Origin: Nonomuraea soli
GTDB lineage: Bacteria > Actinomycetota > Actinomycetes > Streptosporangiales > Streptosporangiaceae
Reading direction: 5' to 3'
NCBI RefSeq assembly: GCF_013761175.1
Contig: NZ_JACDUR010000012.1
Span: 62,001-126,000, forward strand
DNA length: 64,000 nt
Shown here: one piece after another, positions 1-8,486 of the stretch
How positions within the stretch are numbered: position 1 is the first letter of the stretch
How the letters are laid out: the number at the start of each line of letters is the position of its first letter
Notes under the pieces: model-generated
Database searches by the model: none
What the model was told of the DNA's origin: nothing
What the model saw: the letters and a program-made list of their open reading frames with translations, nothing else
Position numbers and translations under genes: made by a program

Positions 1-322
1 CTTGAGCGGTCATGGCTGGAGTTCGGGCCGCATGGGGGTGGCTGCGGCCACGACCAGAACCGTCTCCGAACCCCTCGCAGCCGCCCGAACCGAAGCGGAC
101 GCCCCCGAACCCTGCACCAGTGCCCGCCACAACCGCCCAACGGCATCGCCCTCACCGCCTAGCGCCCGGGACGAGTCCCACGATGGGCTACCCGGGCCCG
201 GGCCAGGACGCCCGAGCGCGGAGCGCGAGGACCGCTGACCCGGGTGGGCTCCAGGCGGGTGACCCAGGAAGCGCGTCACGGGTGGGGGCAGAGCGCCCCT
301 GCCGAGGGACCGTGGGTGCACG
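1..322. other. Stretch with no supported gene
   Basis: The open frames here on either strand have compositionally biased products (Pro/Ser/Arg-rich) and no recognisable domain, ribosome-binding site or conserved start. In Streptomyces purM lies on this side of the DUF3073 gene, so this may be the tail of that intergenic region; nothing in these bases confirms it. Confidence 0.4.
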
Positions 323-356
323 ACACACCCGGTGTGACAGCTCACACCGGGTGTGT
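323..356 (-). terminator. Hairpin downstream of the DUF3073 gene
   Basis: A perfect 15-bp inverted repeat (ACACACCCGGTGTGA and its complement) encloses a 4-base loop, CAGC. It starts 11 bases after the end of the DUF3073 gene. There is no T-tract, as is common in high-GC actinomycetes, so termination is inferred from the stem and its position. The symmetry also allows it to act from the other side or to bind a dimeric regulator. Confidence 0.7.
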
Positions 357-367
357 TCTATACGCGC

Positions 368-595
368 TTACCGGCGCCCTGAGGGACGGTCGTCCTCGTC
401 GTCGTCGCCGTAGTCGTCGGCGTAGTCGGCGTACCGGTCCGCCAGCTCGTCGGTGTACTCGTCGGCGTCATCGTTGGCGTTGGAGTCATTGACCCCGAGT
501 TCGTCGCGAAGTCGGTCTAGATCCGTGCCGCCGCTGTTGTACTTCAGCTGGCGGGCAACCTTGACCTGCTTGGCCTTTGCCCGGCCGCGCCCCAT
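368..595 (-). CDS. DUF3073 domain protein
   Basis: A 75-residue acidic protein opening with MGRGRAKAKQVKVARQLKY, the conserved start of the actinobacterial DUF3073 family. The C-terminal half is rich in Asp, Glu and Tyr. Function is unknown. The ATG at 595 was chosen because family similarity begins exactly there and a GGGGG-type ribosome-binding site lies just upstream; an in-frame extension to 655 lacks similarity. The sequence GACCCC-N7-GGGGTC at 602-620 could fold over that binding site. The neighbours (vdh and bldC) match the Streptomyces order, which supports the call. Confidence 0.9.
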   Translation of the reverse strand: MGRGRAKAKQVKVARQLKYNSGGTDLDRLRDELGVNDSNANDDADEYTDELADRYADYADDYGDDDEDDRPSGRR

Positions 596-654
596 TGGCT
601 CGACCCCCTCGTGTGGGGTCGTCCCCGACCCCTCGTCGCTAACGCACCGCAACA

Positions 655-679
655 CTGACGCCTGACTTGGCGGCGTCAG
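655..679 (-). terminator. Possible terminator of vdh
   Basis: CTGACGCC and GGCGTCAG form an 8-bp stem around a 9-base loop, 66 bases past the end of vdh and upstream of the DUF3073 gene. There is no T-tract. It may separate the two transcripts; evidence is limited to the hairpin and its position. Confidence 0.4.
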
Positions 680-745
680 CCTCTCGTTCGCCTATTACCG
701 TACCTGTTTTGTGCCCAGCTCGGTACGTCGTATGAGCGCGGGCCG

Positions 746-1807
746 TCAGTGGCCCAACCAAATGCCCTTAAGTCGTCCAACTTCCGACATTCGGCGCTCT
801 GCCAGCCTATCGGCTGCTACCGCGGGCGGGACGCCCTCCTCCGCGGCGATCGCGAAGATCTTCAGGGTCGTGTCATAGATCTGGCCCGCCTTGGCGCGTG
901 CCCGCTCCATGTTGAACCCCCGGATCTCGTCGGCCACCTGGATCACGCCACCCGAGTTGACCACGTAGTCGGGAGCGTAGAGGATGCCGCGCTCCTCCAG
1001 CTGCTTCTCCACGCCGGGATGGGCGAGTTGGTTGTTGGCGGCGCCGCAGACGATGCGGGCGCGCAGCGTGGCGACCGTGGTGTCGTCGAGGGAGCCGCCC
1101 AGGGCGCAGGGCGCGAAGACGTCGATCTCCTCGGCGACCAGTTCGGCCAGGGAGGCGACGACCTCGACCTGCGGGTGGCGCTGCCGTACCTGGTCGACGG
1201 CCCGCTCGGAGACGTCGCAGACGACGACGGAGGCTCCGTCCTCGATGAGCAGGTCGACCAGGCGGTGGCCCACCTTGCCGACGCCCTCGACGCCGACCCG
1301 CAGGCCGTGGAGGGTGGACCTGCCGTGGATGTGCTGGGCGGAGGCCCGCATGCCCTGGAAGACGCCGAACGACGTCAGGATGGAGGAGTCGCCCGCGCCG
1401 CCGTTGGCGATGGTGCGCCCGGTCACGAATCGCGACTCCCTGGCGACGATGTCCATGTCCTCGCTGTAGGTGCCGACGTCGCAGGCGGTGAAGTAGCGGC
1501 CGTTGAGCGACTCGACGAAGCGGCCGTAGGCCCGCAGCAGGGCCTCCGACTTGTCCGTGGCGGGGTCGCCGATGATGACGGCCTTGCCTCCGCCGAGGTC
1601 GAGCCCGGCCAGGGCGTTCTTGTAGGCCATGCCTCGGGAGAGGTTGAGCACGTCGGCCAGGGCCGCCTGCTCGCTCTCGTACGGATAGAACCTCGTGCCA
1701 CCCAGGCCAGGCCCGAGGGCGGTGTTGTGGATGGCGATGATGGCGCGCAGCCCGCTCTGCCGATCGGCGCAGAACACGACCTGCTCATGCCCGAAGACTT
1801 CGGTCAC
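746..1807 (-). CDS. vdh: Valine (branched-chain amino acid) dehydrogenase
   Basis: A 353-residue NAD-dependent Glu/Leu/Phe/Val dehydrogenase that would oxidatively deaminate valine and other branched-chain amino acids to 2-oxo acids in the cytosol, feeding acyl-CoA precursors. The substrate domain has the Gly-rich GPGLGGTRFY segment and the DLGGGKAVI segment with the catalytic lysine. The dinucleotide domain carries GVEGVGKVG, followed by CGAANNQL and DYVVNSGGVI. The GTG at 1807 is preferred over an upstream ATG at 1882 because CGGGAG precedes it at good distance and the extra 25 residues are not family-like. The identity fits the known neighbourhood beside bldC. Leucine dehydrogenase is the main alternative. 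Confidence 0.92.
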   Translation of the reverse strand: MTEVFGHEQVVFCADRQSGLRAIIAIHNTALGPGLGGTRFYPYESEQAALADVLNLSRGMAYKNALAGLDLGGGKAVIIGDPATDKSEALLRAYGRFVESLNGRYFTACDVGTYSEDMDIVARESRFVTGRTIANGGAGDSSILTSFGVFQGMRASAQHIHGRSTLHGLRVGVEGVGKVGHRLVDLLIEDGASVVVCDVSERAVDQVRQRHPQVEVVASLAELVAEEIDVFAPCALGGSLDDTTVATLRARIVCGAANNQLAHPGVEKQLEERGILYAPDYVVNSGGVIQVADEIRGFNMERARAKAGQIYDTTLKIFAIAAEEGVPPAVAADRLAERRMSEVGRLKGIWLGH

Positions 1808-1883
1808 TGTAGTGACTCCCGGTCCAGGTCCGCCGCCCCGTCGCGGCAGAGATCCCTTCAAGCCTAGGAGAAGTCGTGACACG

Positions 1884-2750
1884 ATGCCTCTCGTGCTGCC
1901 CTATGCCGCGTATCTCCGCGTGTACGAGCCCGTGACCGCCTTCCCTCCGGAAGAGCAGAAGGTCTGGGCCGACTACGCCGAGTCCAAGACCCGCCCCAAG
2001 CGGGCCAATGCGCTTGAGGCGGAGCACGGCGAGTCGGTCCTGCGACTGCTGGCCCGCCCCCCGCATCCCGCCCCGGGCCAGGAGAGCCGTAACGCCTATC
2101 TGAGACGCGTTGAGGACCGCCTGTACGTCTGCCCCTGGCAGACGCAGTTGCGCTCGTGGCTGGCGTTCTCACGGCTGCGTGGGAGCACTCCTGTGAAGCT
2201 GATGAACCACTTCGTGCCCAAGGCCATCGCCGAGCAGACCGCCGACGACTTCGACCGTTTCAAGCGCAACGCGGGTTCCGCCGGCCTCCGGACCTGCATC
2301 AGGACCACCGCCTGGCACATCCCGCTGGCCTGGTTCGTACCGTTCGACGGCAAGGAGCGCTGGCTCGTCCTGGGCACCAGGGGCACCGACGTGACCACGA
2401 CCACGGGCCGCAACCTGATCTACGTCACCTCGATGGCCCAGGCCAGGCGCCGTACGGCACGCGCCCTGCAGGTGCTGCGCAAGCACGTGGGCGAGGTGGG
2501 CACCAGCCTGGAGGTCGAGGACGTGGCCCGCTGGCTGGAGGAATTCCACCCTCACTCTCTGGTCGAGCTCGACTACGGTGGGTTGGTCCACCTGATGGAC
2601 GACGAAGCTCTCAAAGCCGACCATTCCGTGGCCGAGATCGCGGCCGCTCTCAACGGTTTGGACAGCGGTCAGGAAGAACTTGCCTTCGCGATGCATCAGC
2701 GCGTGACACTCCGCTGGAAGTCGACCCAACTTCTGGAATCTGCCAACTGA
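1884..2750 (+). CDS. Conserved actinobacterial protein between vdh and bldC
   Basis: A 288-residue soluble protein without signal peptide or membrane segment. I recognise no catalytic motif. It is basic in the middle and contains a WHIPLAWFVPF segment and a Thr-rich RGTDVTTTTGRN stretch. Streptomyces keeps an unnamed gene in the same place between vdh and bldC, so conserved position is the best evidence that this gene is real. AGGAG lies 13 bases before the ATG at 1884. It is divergent from vdh with 76 bases between starts, room for two promoters. Confidence 0.75.
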   Translation: MPLVLPYAAYLRVYEPVTAFPPEEQKVWADYAESKTRPKRANALEAEHGESVLRLLARPPHPAPGQESRNAYLRRVEDRLYVCPWQTQLRSWLAFSRLRGSTPVKLMNHFVPKAIAEQTADDFDRFKRNAGSAGLRTCIRTTAWHIPLAWFVPFDGKERWLVLGTRGTDVTTTTGRNLIYVTSMAQARRRTARALQVLRKHVGEVGTSLEVEDVARWLEEFHPHSLVELDYGGLVHLMDDEALKADHSVAEIAAALNGLDSGQEELAFAMHQRVTLRWKSTQLLESAN

Positions 2751-3064
2751 ACCCCATAGCGACGCTCTGACCTGCATGAGTAGGTCAAGCGGTACGGCTG
2801 CTGCCTTCTGCGAACTGAGTAGTTTGCCGTTTTCACTGCGATACCACGAAACGTGTCGCTAGAATCACCGAGCGTGACATCGCCACGTGAGCGACAGTCG
2901 GGTCAAAGAAGGACTCGCCAATCGCTCTGCGTGGCGGTATGGTCACTTCGGGTGATGCCGCATATGGCTCAGAAAAGCCGCACGCACTGGGCCATACGGG
3001 ACATCCGTGACACGCGAAAAGGGGATCGCACAGAGCCGGTCCACACGGAGGAGAGGCCGCACAA
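2751..3064 (+). promoter_or_regulatory. Upstream region of bldC
   Basis: This 314-base gap has no convincing gene and must hold the bldC promoter and leader. A TAGAAT at 2860-2865 resembles a -10 box but has no good -35 partner. A GGAGGAGAGG-type ribosome-binding segment lies close to the bldC start. A long, AT-richer leader is usual for developmental regulators. The exact promoter cannot be fixed from sequence alone. Confidence 0.4.
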
Positions 3065-3268
3065 ATGTCAGCTCGTACACCCGAGGCCGAGCCACTGCTT
3101 ACGCCCGCCGAGGTCGCGACCATGTTCAGGGTCGACCCCAAGACCGTTACGCGGTGGGCCAAGGCGGGCAAGTTGACGTCGATTCGCACCCTCGGCGGTC
3201 ACCGGCGTTACCGGGAGACCGAGGTCCGTGCGCTGCTCGCGGGGATTCCGCAGCAGCGCTCTGAGTAG
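3065..3268 (+). CDS. bldC: BldC, MerR-like developmental regulator
   Basis: A 67-residue protein made of little more than one MerR-type winged helix: LLTPAEVATMFRVDPKTVTR forms the helix-turn-helix and GGHRRYRE the wing. BldC in Streptomyces binds DNA as head-to-tail oligomers and delays development; it lacks the dimerisation and ligand domains of classical MerR proteins, as here. Length, sequence and the vdh neighbourhood all fit. The ATG at 3065 has a purine-rich binding site upstream. A GC-rich hairpin follows the stop. Confidence 0.95.
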   Translation: MSARTPEAEPLLTPAEVATMFRVDPKTVTRWAKAGKLTSIRTLGGHRRYRETEVRALLAGIPQQRSE

Positions 3269-3299
3269 TAACCCATCGTCACAGACCTAGGGGGGTCGA

Positions 3300-3328
3300 G
3301 GCGGGCCGGCTACCCGGCCGGGTCCGCC
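3300..3328 (+). terminator. Hairpin terminator after bldC
   Basis: GGCCGG-CTAC-CCGGCC forms the inner stem, and an outer GGCGG/CCGCC can extend it across a small bulge. It starts about 30 bases after the bldC stop and no T-tract follows. It lies between convergent genes, so it may serve both strands. Confidence 0.5.
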
Positions 3329-3398
3329 AGCGTGACGGGGGGACGATTTCAGTGGGGAGTTGGCGCCGCCCGCCCGGCGCCATCCTTCTCCTCTGCGA

Positions 3399-4049
3399 TC
3401 AGGCCAGCTGCCCCAACAGCTCGCCCACACCGTTGTCGTACTGCGCGGCCACGCTGAGCAGCGCGACCATGTGATCGACGAGCATCTTCTCGAGCGTGGC
3501 GCGTTCGATGTCCTGATGCTCGAGCCAGTCGAGCCCGGCCGTCTCCACGGAGGCGATCCACGAGCGCAGGGTCGTGCGCAGCACCGGGCTGGGTTCCTCG
3601 ACCCGCATCTGCTTCATGATGAGCCGGAACAGCCGCTGCCGTACGCCGTCGACGATCTCGCCGACCTCGCCCGCGCGGTTGGCAGGGCCGCCGCGCAGCA
3701 GCGCGGCGAATCCCGCCGCGTGCTCCTCGACGAAGTCGAAGTAACGGCGCAGGCCGCCGGCCAGCTCGTCGATCGGCTTGCCGCCCTCCGTGGGCCGCAG
3801 CCGCGCCTCCAGTTGCTCGGCGGCGCTCCGCAGCGCCGCGACGTAGAGCTCCTGCTTGCCGCCGAAGTAGTGGTAGACGAGCGCCCGGGAGGCTCCCGCG
3901 GCCGAGGCCACGTCGTCGATGGAGACCTCTTCCGCGTCGTGTTTGCTGAAGAGCTCCAGGGCTGCGGCCATGAGTTCTTCGCGGCGACGGTCGACACTGA
4001 GCCTGCGCCGCGGAGCTCGAGCGGGGCGAGCGGTCTTCCCGGGTGTCAC
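3399..4049 (-). CDS. TetR/AcrR family regulator
   Basis: A 216-residue transcriptional regulator. After a basic N-terminus (about 18 residues) comes the TetR DNA-binding domain: RREELMAAALELFSKHDAEE, then IDDVASAAGASRALVYHYFG, the typical recognition helix ending YHYFG. Residues from about 75 on form the helical ligand-binding and dimerisation half, with no assignable ligand. It stands alone, convergent with bldC and divergent from the LacI-type gene, so its target is not evident. The ATG at 4049 gives the normal family length. Confidence 0.88.
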   Translation of the reverse strand: MTPGKTARPARAPRRRLSVDRRREELMAAALELFSKHDAEEVSIDDVASAAGASRALVYHYFGGKQELYVAALRSAAEQLEARLRPTEGGKPIDELAGGLRRYFDFVEEHAAGFAALLRGGPANRAGEVGEIVDGVRQRLFRLIMKQMRVEEPSPVLRTTLRSWIASVETAGLDWLEHQDIERATLEKMLVDHMVALLSVAAQYDNGVGELLGQLA

Positions 4050-4176
4050 CCCTGAACACTATCCGACGTGGTGCCCAATAGTGATTTCGCAATTGCGGGC
4101 AATGCAAGCCGTACCCGACGGCGAACTCGATCGTTTTCTGAGACAGGTGCCCATCCACGCATCGCGGGGGAGACAC

Positions 4177-5190
4177 ATGTCAGGACCGCCGGTCAACTCC
4201 ACTATCACCAGGCCCACGATCAGGAACGTCGCAGAACGTGCGGGCGTCTCCAAGTCGCTGGTCTCGCTCGTGCTGCGCGGTTCCCCGCACGTGAGCGAGC
4301 ACCGCCGGCAGGCTGTGCTCCAGGCGGCGCGCGAGCTGGGCTATCGGCCCAACGCTGTGGCGCGCAGCCTGGTCGAAGGCAGAACCCATCTGGTCGGCGC
4401 GCTGGTCGCCGATCTGCACAACCCCTTCTACGCCGAGTTCCTCGACGGATTACAGGAGAGCCTGCACGGCGACGGTCTGCGCATGCTGATCGGGAACAGC
4501 CAGTGGGATCCCGCCTTCGAGGACGAGGCCGTCGAGGCCTTCCTCGAACTGCGGGTCGACGGGCTGATCCTGCTGGGCATCGCGCCCACCAGCGAGACCC
4601 TCATCGAGGCCACCTCGTACACCCCGACCGTCGTGGTCGGCGAGCGCGACATCGAGCTCGCCGGCGTCGACATCGTCGTCGACGACGACCAGCACGGCGC
4701 ACGTCTGGCCATCGACCACCTGGTGGAGCTGGGCCACAAGCGGATCGCGCACATCGAGGGCAACCGTGCGTCCCGCTGCGAGGGTTACCTCATGGCCATG
4801 CGCCGCCATTCGCTCGCGCCGTACATCATGGTCGAGCACAGCGACTGCACCGAGGAGGGCGGCCGCAGGGCCGCGCTCGCGCTGCTGACCCGCGACCCCA
4901 GGCCGACGGCGATCTTCGCGGCCAGCGACATGGTCGCGCTCGGGGTGCTCGCGGCCGCCGGCGAGCTGGGCCTGCGCGTGCCCGAGGACCTGTCGGTCGT
5001 CGGCTACGACAACTCCCACCTCGCCTCCGTCAGCCAGATCTCGCTGACCAGCGTCGACCAGCCCCGCCGCACGATGGGCCGGTGGGCGGCCGCGATGCTC
5101 AGCGACCGCATCTCCGACCCGGGCAAGGTTGCCCGGCTACGGCAAGTTCCGCCTGATCTCATCGTCAGGAGGTCAACCGGTCCTGCCTAA
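4177..5190 (+). CDS. LacI/GalR family transcriptional regulator
   Basis: A 337-residue repressor of normal family length. Residues 13-60 form the LacI helix-turn-helix (TIRNVAERAGVSKSLVSLVL) with the hinge helix around NAVARSLVEGRT. The rest is a periplasmic-binding-protein fold starting LVGALVADLHNPFYAEFLDG, with IAHIEGNRASRCEGY and VGYDNSHLAS later, all typical. GGGGGAG six bases before the ATG at 4177 sets the start. An N-acetylmuramoyl amidase and a GH20 hexosaminidase follow on the same strand, so an amino-sugar or cell-wall oligosaccharide ligand is a reasonable but untested guess. Confidence 0.92.
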   Translation: MSGPPVNSTITRPTIRNVAERAGVSKSLVSLVLRGSPHVSEHRRQAVLQAARELGYRPNAVARSLVEGRTHLVGALVADLHNPFYAEFLDGLQESLHGDGLRMLIGNSQWDPAFEDEAVEAFLELRVDGLILLGIAPTSETLIEATSYTPTVVVGERDIELAGVDIVVDDDQHGARLAIDHLVELGHKRIAHIEGNRASRCEGYLMAMRRHSLAPYIMVEHSDCTEEGGRRAALALLTRDPRPTAIFAASDMVALGVLAAAGELGLRVPEDLSVVGYDNSHLASVSQISLTSVDQPRRTMGRWAAAMLSDRISDPGKVARLRQVPPDLIVRRSTGPA

Positions 5191-5264
5191 GGTTGGGTCA
5201 ACCCCCGTAGCGCCTCTCCCCATCGGCGATTGACTCCTCTCGTCAATCTCAGGGGGAGATAGTC

Positions 5265-5513
5265 ATGCGTGATCCGGAACTGGTGTCCTGCGCCCAGCGC
5301 GCCGCCGCGGAACTCGAGCGGGCCTGGGCGCACTGGCGTGCGGGCAAGGGCAGGGGCGGCGACGTCGGAGCCGAGTCGGTGGCCAGCTACGTCGCCCACT
5401 CCCTCGACCACCCGTGGGGCCGTCCTCGCGTGGTGCTCGGACTCGACGCGGAGGAGGCTCGTGAGCTGGCCGCCCTGCTGCAAAGACAAGAAGTGGGCGA
5501 ACACGTCTGGTGA
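5265..5513 (+). CDS. Small hypothetical protein
   Basis: An 82-residue soluble protein that I do not recognise. It is mostly helical, with Ala/Arg/Glu-rich segments and a VVLGLDAEEARELAALL helix near the end. AGGGGGAG lies before the ATG at 5265, a strong ribosome-binding site that favours a real gene over overlapping frames. It ends 19 bases before the amidase gene and may be co-transcribed with it. Confidence 0.65.
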   Translation: MRDPELVSCAQRAAAELERAWAHWRAGKGRGGDVGAESVASYVAHSLDHPWGRPRVVLGLDAEEARELAALLQRQEVGEHVW

Positions 5514-5532
5514 GTGACGTACTTTGGAGCGC

Positions 5533-6327
5533 ATGCGTGCACTCCTGCTGGCCCTGTGCGGGCTGACCGCCGTCTCGGCCTGCGGTGTCGCCACCGGCGG
5601 CACCAGCAGGGAGGCCCTGCCCGCCCCGGTCCAGGCCGCGCCCGTCACCAAGGCGAACACCTCCAAGCGGCCGCTCCAGGGCAGGACGGTGGTCATCGAC
5701 CCCGGCCACAACGGCGGCAACTACAAGCACACGTCGAAGATCAACCGCCAGGTCGACGTCCTCACCAAGAAGAAGGCCTGTGACACGACCGGTACGGCTG
5801 ACGCCACCGGTTACCCCGAGGCCGACTTCACCTGGGACGTCTCGAACCGGCTCGCCAAGATCCTCAAGCAGCGCGGCGCCTCGGTCAAGCTGACCAGAAG
5901 CGACAACACCAGCTGGGGACCGTGCATCACCGAGCGGGCGGCGATCGGCAACAAGGCGAAGGCAGACGCCGCCGTCTCCGTGCACGCCGACGGTTCCAGC
6001 GCCGGCAACCACGGCTTCCACGTGATCATGCCGGAGAAGATCGGCGGCCCGGTCGACCCGGTCGTGGGCGAGTCCAAGAAGCTCGGCACCTCGGTGCGCG
6101 ACGCCTTCCACAAGGGCACCGGCCTGGCCTACTCGACCTACATCGGCAGCAAGGCGATGGACTACCGCAGCGATCTGGGCGGGCTCAACCTCTCGACCGT
6201 GCCGAAGATCTTCATCGAGTGCGGGAACATGCGAAACGCCGCCGAGGCCGCCAAGTTCCGCGATCCGGCCTTCCGGCAGAAAATCGCCCTAGCACTGGCC
6301 AATGGACTACAGAACTACCTGAAGTGA
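5533..6327 (+). CDS. N-acetylmuramoyl-L-alanine amidase, lipoprotein
   Basis: A 264-residue Amidase_3 family enzyme, expected to cut the bond between muramic acid and L-alanine in peptidoglycan outside the membrane. The N-terminus MRALLLALCGLTAVSAC is a lipoprotein signal with the lipobox cysteine at residue 17. Zinc-site motifs appear in order: DPGHNGG, PEADFTWD (Glu), VSVHADG and FIECGNMRN with the catalytic Glu. The ATG at 5533 begins the signal peptide; its GGAG is only three bases away, so an upstream TTG at 5524 is possible. It is followed closely by a GH20 hexosaminidase, suggesting joint wall turnover. Confidence 0.9.
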   Translation: MRALLLALCGLTAVSACGVATGGTSREALPAPVQAAPVTKANTSKRPLQGRTVVIDPGHNGGNYKHTSKINRQVDVLTKKKACDTTGTADATGYPEADFTWDVSNRLAKILKQRGASVKLTRSDNTSWGPCITERAAIGNKAKADAAVSVHADGSSAGNHGFHVIMPEKIGGPVDPVVGESKKLGTSVRDAFHKGTGLAYSTYIGSKAMDYRSDLGGLNLSTVPKIFIECGNMRNAAEAAKFRDPAFRQKIALALANGLQNYLK

Positions 6328-6340
6328 CATCATCTGGAGC

Positions 6341-7909
6341 ATGATTCCTCGCCCTCATGTCCTCAGCGAGCTCTCGGGCTCCTACGAGTTGTCCGTTGGC
6401 GCGATCGTCTCCGGTGACTTCACCGACGCCGTCCGCACCGCGCTGGGTTTCCTGGACCTGCGCCCCGGCGACTCCGGAGACATCGACGTCAGACATGACC
6501 CGGGCCTCGGCGCCGAGGCCTACCGGCTGACGGTCGGCTCGCGCGGCGTTGAGATCACCGCCGGTGACCGTGCGGGCGCCTTCTACGCCGCCCAGACCCT
6601 GCACCAGTTGCTGCCGCCGAGCTCCTACCGGTTCTCCACGGCGCAGGAGTGGACCGTGCCGGGCGTGCGGATCGAGGACAGCCCCACGTACGGCTGGCGC
6701 GGCCTGCACCTCGATGTGGCGCGTCACTTCCAGCCCAAGCGCGAGGTGCTGCGTTTCATCGACCTGATGGCGACGCACAAGCTGAACCGGCTGCACCTAC
6801 ACCTCGTCGACGACCAGGGCTGGCGCGTGGAGTCGAAGGCCTACCCGCGCCTGCACGAGGTCGGTTCGCACCGGAGCCGGACGATCACGAGCTGGTGGCG
6901 CGAGGTGCCCGAGACCTACGACGACATCCCGCACGGCGGCTACTACACCCTCGAGGACCTGGCGGAAATCGCGGCCTACGCCCGCTCGCGCTCCGTCGTG
7001 ATCATGCCCGAGATCGACGTGCCCGGCCACGCCACGGCGATCCTGTCGGCCTACCCCGAGTTCGGCGCCACCGGGGAGTCCTACGAGGTGCTGCAGAAGT
7101 GGGGCATCTCCCCCGCCATCCTGTCGCCGCTGCCCAAGACCGTCGAGTTCCTCGTCACGATCTTCGACGAGCTGCTCGAAGCGCTCGGCGAGACGCCGTA
7201 CTTCCACATCGGCGGCGACGAGGTCGTGCTGGACCACTGGTCGGCCTCCCCCGAGATCGTCTCCTACTGGGAGTCGCTCGGGCTGTCGTCGGCTGTGGAG
7301 ATGCAGGCGTGGTTCCTTCGCAGGCTGGCCGACGAGCTGGCCGAGCGCGGCAGCCGTACGGTCGTGTGGGACGAGGCGTTCGTCGGCGGCGGCCTGCGCG
7401 AGGACACGCTGGTCATGCCCTGGCGCGGCGTGCCCGTCGGCGAGCGCGCGGCCGCGGCGGGCCACGACGTGATCGCCTGCCCGGTCTTCCCGCTCTACTT
7501 CGACTACGCCGAGTCGGCCGCCCCCGAGGAGCCGATGTCGATCGGCGACTCCATCACCGTCGCCGACGTGGCCGACTTCTCCCCGTTCGAGGGCGCCGTC
7601 GGCCTGCAGGCGCAGCTGTGGAGCGAGCGCACGCCCGACGCGCGTGTGCTCGACTACCGGGCCTGGCCGCGCGCCTGCGCGGTGGCCGAGGTCGGCTGGT
7701 ACGGCTCGGCGGGCCCGCAGTTCACCGAGCGCCTCGAGAAGCACCTGGGCGTGCTCGACGCCCTGGGCGTGGAGTATCGCCCGCTCGACGGTCCCAGGCC
7801 GTGGCAGAGCCGCCGTCCGCACCGGGCGGGCAAGCTCGACGTGCGCGAAGGCATGCGCCACCTGGAGGAGATGACGCTCGATCCGGAATCCACGCGACCC
7901 AGCGTGTAA
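6341..7909 (+). CDS. Beta-N-acetylhexosaminidase, GH20
   Basis: A 522-residue glycoside hydrolase of family 20, removing terminal N-acetylglucosamine or N-acetylgalactosamine by substrate-assisted catalysis. Residues 1-120 form the GH20b-like domain (GDRAGAFYAAQTLHQLLP). The barrel begins at YGWRGLHLDVARHF, followed by LHLHLVDDQGWRVE, PEIDVPGHATA and the catalytic pair in YFHIGGDEV. A QAQLWSE segment and C-terminal Trp-rich piece complete the site. No signal peptide is visible, so it may act on imported chitobiose or muropeptides in the cytosol. It lies 13 bases after the amidase gene. Confidence 0.93.
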   Translation: MIPRPHVLSELSGSYELSVGAIVSGDFTDAVRTALGFLDLRPGDSGDIDVRHDPGLGAEAYRLTVGSRGVEITAGDRAGAFYAAQTLHQLLPPSSYRFSTAQEWTVPGVRIEDSPTYGWRGLHLDVARHFQPKREVLRFIDLMATHKLNRLHLHLVDDQGWRVESKAYPRLHEVGSHRSRTITSWWREVPETYDDIPHGGYYTLEDLAEIAAYARSRSVVIMPEIDVPGHATAILSAYPEFGATGESYEVLQKWGISPAILSPLPKTVEFLVTIFDELLEALGETPYFHIGGDEVVLDHWSASPEIVSYWESLGLSSAVEMQAWFLRRLADELAERGSRTVVWDEAFVGGGLREDTLVMPWRGVPVGERAAAAGHDVIACPVFPLYFDYAESAAPEEPMSIGDSITVADVADFSPFEGAVGLQAQLWSERTPDARVLDYRAWPRACAVAEVGWYGSAGPQFTERLEKHLGVLDALGVEYRPLDGPRPWQSRRPHRAGKLDVREGMRHLEEMTLDPESTRPSV

Positions 7910-7973
7910 TTTCCGCGCGTCCCGGACCACTTCCTCCTGTCAACACAGTCCGGGACAGTGAGGGGTTGGGGCG

Positions 7974-8486
7974 GTGACGAGCGACCGTGAGCGGTTCACC
8001 ACCATGTACGACGAATGCCGCCAGCGCGTCTGGGCCTACGTGGTCAGTCGCGCCGGCCGGCAGGTGGCCGACGAGGTGGTGAGCGAGACGTTCGCCATCG
8101 CCTGGCGCAGGTTCGACCAGGTGCCGCAGCACGCGCTGCCATGGCTGCTGGGGGTGGCGCGCAACGTGCTGCGCGACTCCATCAGGGCGGAGGCCAGGCG
8201 TGAGGGCCTCCGGCGCGAGCTGCAGGAGTGGATCACCGGTGACGTGGCCGACCACGTGGCCGAGCGTCTTGGCGTCCTCAAGGCCATGGCCAGGCTCACC
8301 CAGGACGAGCGGGAGATCCTCATCCTCGTCGCCTGGCAGGGCCTGAGTCCGAGGGATTGCGCCAAGGTGCTCGGCTGCTCGGTCCCCGCTTTCAGGGTGA
8401 GGCTGCACCGCGCCAGGAAGCGCCTGCAGGCCGCACTCGACTCGCCCGCGCTGTCCAGGAACGACCTCGTGGAGGAGCTGTCGTGA
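7974..8486 (+). CDS. ECF-type RNA polymerase sigma factor
   Basis: A 170-residue sigma-70 family protein with only regions 2 and 4. Region 2 includes VVSETFAIAWRRFDQVP followed by ALPWLLGVARNVLRD; region 4 contains LTQDEREILILVAWQGLSPR and CSVPAFRVRLHRARKRL. The GTG at 7974 is preceded by AGGGG. It overlaps the next gene by four bases (GTGA). Such sigma factors are usually held by a co-transcribed membrane partner, and the downstream protein is the natural candidate. The target promoters are unknown. Confidence 0.9.
   Translation: MTSDRERFTTMYDECRQRVWAYVVSRAGRQVADEVVSETFAIAWRRFDQVPQHALPWLLGVARNVLRDSIRAEARREGLRRELQEWITGDVADHVAERLGVLKAMARLTQDEREILILVAWQGLSPRDCAKVLGCSVPAFRVRLHRARKRLQAALDSPALSRNDLVEELS

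Noticed and set aside
2..413. Overlapping plus-strand frames at the window start
   Set aside because: Low-complexity Pro/Ser/Arg products, no start signals and they run through the terminator hairpin at 323-356.
749..1867. A 372-codon open frame on the plus strand opposite vdh
   Set aside because: It mirrors vdh codon by codon, has no domain or ribosome-binding site, and arises from the G/C bias of third positions.
5193..5205. GGTTG-GGT-CAACC hairpin after the LacI-type gene
   Set aside because: A 5-bp stem with a 3-base loop is too weak to call a terminator.
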